Source of the DNA: Phycisphaerae bacterium
Lineage (GTDB): Bacteria; Planctomycetota; Phycisphaerae; UBA1845; Fen-1342
Direction: 5' to 3'
Length of the DNA stretch: 64,000 nt
Assembly: GCA_017999985.1 (NCBI GenBank)
Contig: JAGNKU010000001.1
Coordinates: 735,276-799,275, forward strand
Positions 61,343-64,000 of the stretch are shown here, piece after piece (the first letter of the stretch is position 1; every line of letters begins with the position of its first letter). A program made the translations under genes and the position numbers. The notes under the pieces were generated by a model, which saw only the letters and a list, made by a program, of their open reading frames with translations, did no database searches and had not been told where the DNA came from.

Positions 61343-62773
61343 CTATCTCCTGTCCTCGCCGCCATCCGACGTGTGGCGACTGTGCTCGCGCACGGCCAGC
61401 CGTTGAGCCTCTGTCGGCAGGCGCTCAAGACCCGGCTTGAGGCGATCGTCGAAAATCCTCTCGACCGGGGCGGCCAATTCGGTTTGTCGCTCCTTCAACC
61501 GCTCTGCGTGATCCGCCGATACGCGGCCGCTCTTCACAGAGTCGGCCTGCTGTTGCCACTCCTCGATTTCATGTTGTCTTTTGGCCAGATATGCGCGCGC
61601 CTTCTCCTCACACCCGCGGCACAGATCCCACGCCTTGCGCGCCTGATCGGTGTCCAGTCGGTAGCGCACGATGAAACCGCGCGTGTACGCCTCCCATTGC
61701 GATTCCAGAAGGCGGACGTCCAAAACACCAGCCAATCGTACTGGCTGCGTGCTCGCGATCCCGTCGTTCGCGTGGTTGACCGAAAGGCGCTCGTGCTCGC
61801 GCGTGATCGTGGGTCCCGGCCGTAGCTCGCCGCTCTGGAGGCGCGCGTGGTACTCGTCCAGCCCAATCAGTTTCTTCCCGTCCCAGATCATGACCGGTGT
61901 TTCCGCGCGTGTCTGGCAGATTACAGTTGTTCCGGGCTCAATACCAATGCTCGCGGGCGTTAGCGACTGGGGATGGTACGGGCGATTGAATTCAGCCGAC
62001 AGAATCGTGATGACCGTCGAGGGCGTGACATCGCCTGCTGCCAGACGATACAGTTCAATCTCCCGAGGGAACCACACCCCGTCCATTTCCTCGAGCGCAT
62101 AGCGAGTTTCACCGATTTGCTTCCCGTCCAACCAAACGGCCGTGCGAACGATGCCGTTGTCCTTTTGTGGGTCAATCCACCACACAACCCTGCTGCTGCC
62201 GGTGGATGCGGTGACGACTGTCAGCTCGTTCTCCGAAGCCGTGGTGTAGTCGGGCGCGGGGTACGCGCATCGCCCGACCTCGCTCTCGAAGTCCTTCCCG
62301 AAAACAACAGGGTTGAGCCCCATCGTGCGCAAGTCCCACAGGCGCCAGAAAGTAGTTCGCTCATCGGGGAGTATGTCGGCCGTCACATCGTCTTCCACAT
62401 GCTGCCAAATCTCCCCCCCCTGCACGAGGAAGTGCATCGGGCCGTGGTAAGTCAGGTCATCGCGTGGCTGCCCGTCCAACCCGCGCATGACCACCCCCTC
62501 GTCGTCACCTCGGTAGACCGTAGTGTAATCATCGCCAGCGCAGCGCCAAGTGTAGTATTGGACACGCGGGGGCACCGAGGGTGGGTCGGTATCACGAGGC
62601 ACGGTGCGTTGTTCAGAAAACTCGATATGTGCCGTGCGCAGCCATGCTCGATCTCGGGCTTGCTCTGCCGCGACGAGCGCCGCTGGTTTCTCGCTGCCAG
62701 CAAAGGCCGGAGTAGTGGAAGAGAAAGCCGCGACGAAGCACGATATCGCAAATGCGGAATACGGGGTGCGCAT
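61343..62773 (-). CDS. Secreted hypothetical protein
   Basis: The ATG at 62773 gives 476 residues starting with a signal peptide (YSAFAISCFVAAFSSTTPAFA). The rest is a periplasmic or extracellular beta-rich domain (for example ARDRAWLRTAHIEFSEQRTV near residues 38-57 and GVVMRGLDGQPRDDLTYHGP), then a charged helical end with a Cys pair (LCRGCEEKARAYLAKRQHEI). A LolA-like fold is possible but not shown. It lies 35 bp after the Cys-rich small protein, probably co-transcribed. No firm family is recognised. Confidence 0.75.
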   Translation of the reverse strand: MRTPYSAFAISCFVAAFSSTTPAFAGSEKPAALVAAEQARDRAWLRTAHIEFSEQRTVPRDTDPPSVPPRVQYYTWRCAGDDYTTVYRGDDEGVVMRGLDGQPRDDLTYHGPMHFLVQGGEIWQHVEDDVTADILPDERTTFWRLWDLRTMGLNPVVFGKDFESEVGRCAYPAPDYTTASENELTVVTASTGSSRVVWWIDPQKDNGIVRTAVWLDGKQIGETRYALEEMDGVWFPREIELYRLAAGDVTPSTVITILSAEFNRPYHPQSLTPASIGIEPGTTVICQTRAETPVMIWDGKKLIGLDEYHARLQSGELRPGPTITREHERLSVNHANDGIASTQPVRLAGVLDVRLLESQWEAYTRGFIVRYRLDTDQARKAWDLCRGCEEKARAYLAKRQHEIEEWQQQADSVKSGRVSADHAERLKERQTELAAPVERIFDDRLKPGLERLPTEAQRLAVREHSRHTSDGGEDRR

Positions 62774-62808
62774 GCGTGGCCTCCGCACAACTCGGCCCCA
62801 CGCCGTCG

Positions 62809-63195
62809 CTACTTCGCGCAACCCAGCCCGCTGGCGCTGTAGCGATCCATTTCGCCCGCAGTTCCCCATACATCGTCGGGCACGCAGGGGTTGTAGACAG
62901 GGTCACACGGTCCGCCGTACTGAGATGCGCATCCACGAACGGAGTAGCACGCTACGCGAATGACGTCCATGTCATAGAGGCCGGTCTCGACCTTGGGGCG
63001 GGTGTTACAGACGATATCATCAAGGCAAGGTGCGTTTGTATAGAAACAGAGGCAGACTTGTTCACCCGGGCAGCCAGGACAGATTTCCTGACCGTTGTAA
63101 CGCAGGCAGAACCAACTCACCTGCGACACGCCGAACGAGGCAGCGCACCAGAGCATCAGTCCACCAACAGCAAATACTTTGCACGCACGCGCCAT
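62809..63195 (-). CDS. Small secreted Cys-rich hypothetical protein
   Basis: The 128-residue product starts with a signal peptide (VFAVGGLMLWCAASFGVSQ) followed by an exported part with about twelve Cys, suggesting disulfide bonds (ICPGCPGEQVCLCF, PCLDDIVC, GCASQYGGPCDPVYNPC). No family is recognised. The Shine-Dalgarno is weak. Confidence 0.65.
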   Translation of the reverse strand: MARACKVFAVGGLMLWCAASFGVSQVSWFCLRYNGQEICPGCPGEQVCLCFYTNAPCLDDIVCNTRPKVETGLYDMDVIRVACYSVRGCASQYGGPCDPVYNPCVPDDVWGTAGEMDRYSASGLGCAK

Positions 63196-63983
63196 GATTA
63201 GAACACCGCATTTTTCCAGTTTGGAGATATGCTCGAGTCTCTACACCGTCGCGCATCGAGCGGCGCGCAGTCAACTTGCAACAACCAAACTATCGCGAGT
63301 GTAGTGTATGCGCTTCGTGCTTTACTTTTCAACACGGGCTGGGGGAGACTGGTGATGAAATCGCCCCAAGGGCAGCGCCCCAAGTCTCCGGGTCGGCCCG
63401 GGAACGCACTCGTGTCGCCCCGCACAGGGATCGAGAGCGCGCACAATCAACGAGATCCTCAGAGGACCCTCCGATCGAGTTTCCAACGGGATCGGGAGTC
63501 GCCTGCCTACGCAGCGTCTTCCGGTCCGGTTGCAGCCGCCCGGCTGCGCGACAGGGGGCGTTTATGTTGCTCGCGCAGTAAAGTGCAACCCCGCATCGGC
63601 GCGAACCCAACCCCGGGTCCACGCTCAACCATGCGCAGCGGGAGTTCGCTGACCTTCTCGTGGTATTGGCGGCGTCACACCCCCGGGGATGACTGAGTGC
63701 GTCAAACGATGGCCAATCCGCCGGCGTATCGCGGCCGCCGGCCCGCTGCTGTCGGTGCAGCCACGGAGTCTCATCGCCCGCAAGCTCGAGGGCTTCCTGG
63801 AGGCGATGAAGAGCGGCAGCGCGGCGCCGAGCGAGATGGAATAGCTCACCCGCCGCAGCGCAGTTTCCCGCCGATTCACAGCGGCCCCGTGGCGCGCAAG
63901 GCGTGCCGGCGGGGCCGCTTTTCACTTGGCGAATCCGGGCCGCTCCTATAGCATGGACGGCGTACCTACTCCGGAGGTGGCCC
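63196..63983. other. 788-bp interval without an intact gene
   Basis: No convincing gene on either strand. A decayed rpoD 3' end lies at 63752-63844. The right end holds the leader of the next gene. A TATAGC near 63948 may be a -10 box. Confidence 0.55.
63752..63844 (+). pseudogene. Decayed copy of the rpoD 3' end
   Basis: In one frame ending at TAG 63842-63844 the DNA reads RSLIARKLEGFLEAMKSGSA and then APSEME-stop, matching the rpoD C-terminus ([16 protein letters not shown]...ASEE-stop). The upstream SVQPRSL is already unlike KLQHPVRA except for a QxP, so the copy is cut off and partly mutated. It has no start of its own. It lies about 2.6 kb downstream of intact rpoD, same strand. Confidence 0.7.
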
Positions 63984-64000
63984 ATGAAACAACTCTCTCG
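63984..64000 (+). CDS. Start of a gene cut by the window end
   Basis: GGAGGT lies 6 bases before the ATG at 63984, and the visible codons read MKQLS. Too little remains to name it. Confidence 0.55.

Noticed and set aside
63329-63985. Minus-strand frame in the last interval
   Set aside because: Low-complexity Arg/Ala/Ser composition and no Shine-Dalgarno; it covers the decayed rpoD piece in antisense.

Overview
The window is GC-rich chromosomal DNA whose content best fits a planctomycete, probably of the Phycisphaerae type. This is an inference from gene content, not a marker-gene placement. The pointers are a secreted Kelch/Ig/thrombospondin-3 protein with Cys-rich GACC repeats and a short C-terminal sorting-like tail, a rhomboid-like and an M50 protein carrying the same short C-terminal module, dnaG next to rpoD, and non-coding short repeats of the kind scattered in such genomes.

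Positions 1-30900 hold a nearly complete type VI secretion system (T6SS) read rightward: tssK-tssL-tssM-tagF-tssA-tssB-tssC-hcp-tssE-tssF-tssG-tssH(clpV)-vgrG. It is followed by a cargo module: a LysM-like/HEGGH metallopeptidase candidate effector, an unknown helical protein, a PAAR-like/Ig-like/LysM/peptidoglycan-binding spike protein, a protein with an IHPGN...GC motif, and a 96-residue small protein. The unit closes with a single-chain TssB-TssC fusion, a second and unusual sheath-like protein. No tssJ was recognised; the cut-off gene at the left edge lies where tssJ often sits but does not resemble it. VgrG, the PAAR protein and the metallopeptidase share small tail or linker modules, which suggests a common way of attaching cargo to the spike.

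From 30900 to 43500 come a convergent macro-domain gene, a large secreted repeat protein, and a leftward housekeeping run (gapA, pgk, rpe, a phosphoglycerate-mutase-fold protein lacking its catalytic histidines, accD, a lipid-A-biosynthesis N-terminal-domain protein, a protease-dead rhomboid-like protein). A lone AbiEi-type regulator with an AT-rich palindromic leader and a D-cysteine desulfhydrase-type PLP enzyme complete this part.

From 43700 to 54220 a rightward run contains a PAP2 phosphatase, a GNAT acetyltransferase, truD and then the replication block dnaA-dnaN-dciA-gyrB. This implies the chromosomal origin is near, although no clear DnaA-box cluster is visible. A NUDIX hydrolase and an M50 protease follow. 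From 54340 to the right end are an erythromycin-esterase-family secreted protein, a sirtuin with a possibly leaderless transcript, dnaG and rpoD behind a near-consensus sigma-70 promoter, two secreted hypothetical proteins on the minus strand, and a small decayed copy of the rpoD 3' end just before a gene that runs off the window.

No tRNA, rRNA, CRISPR array or intact insertion sequence was seen. Several start codons were moved inward from the longest open frame on the basis of ribosome binding sites or signal peptides.
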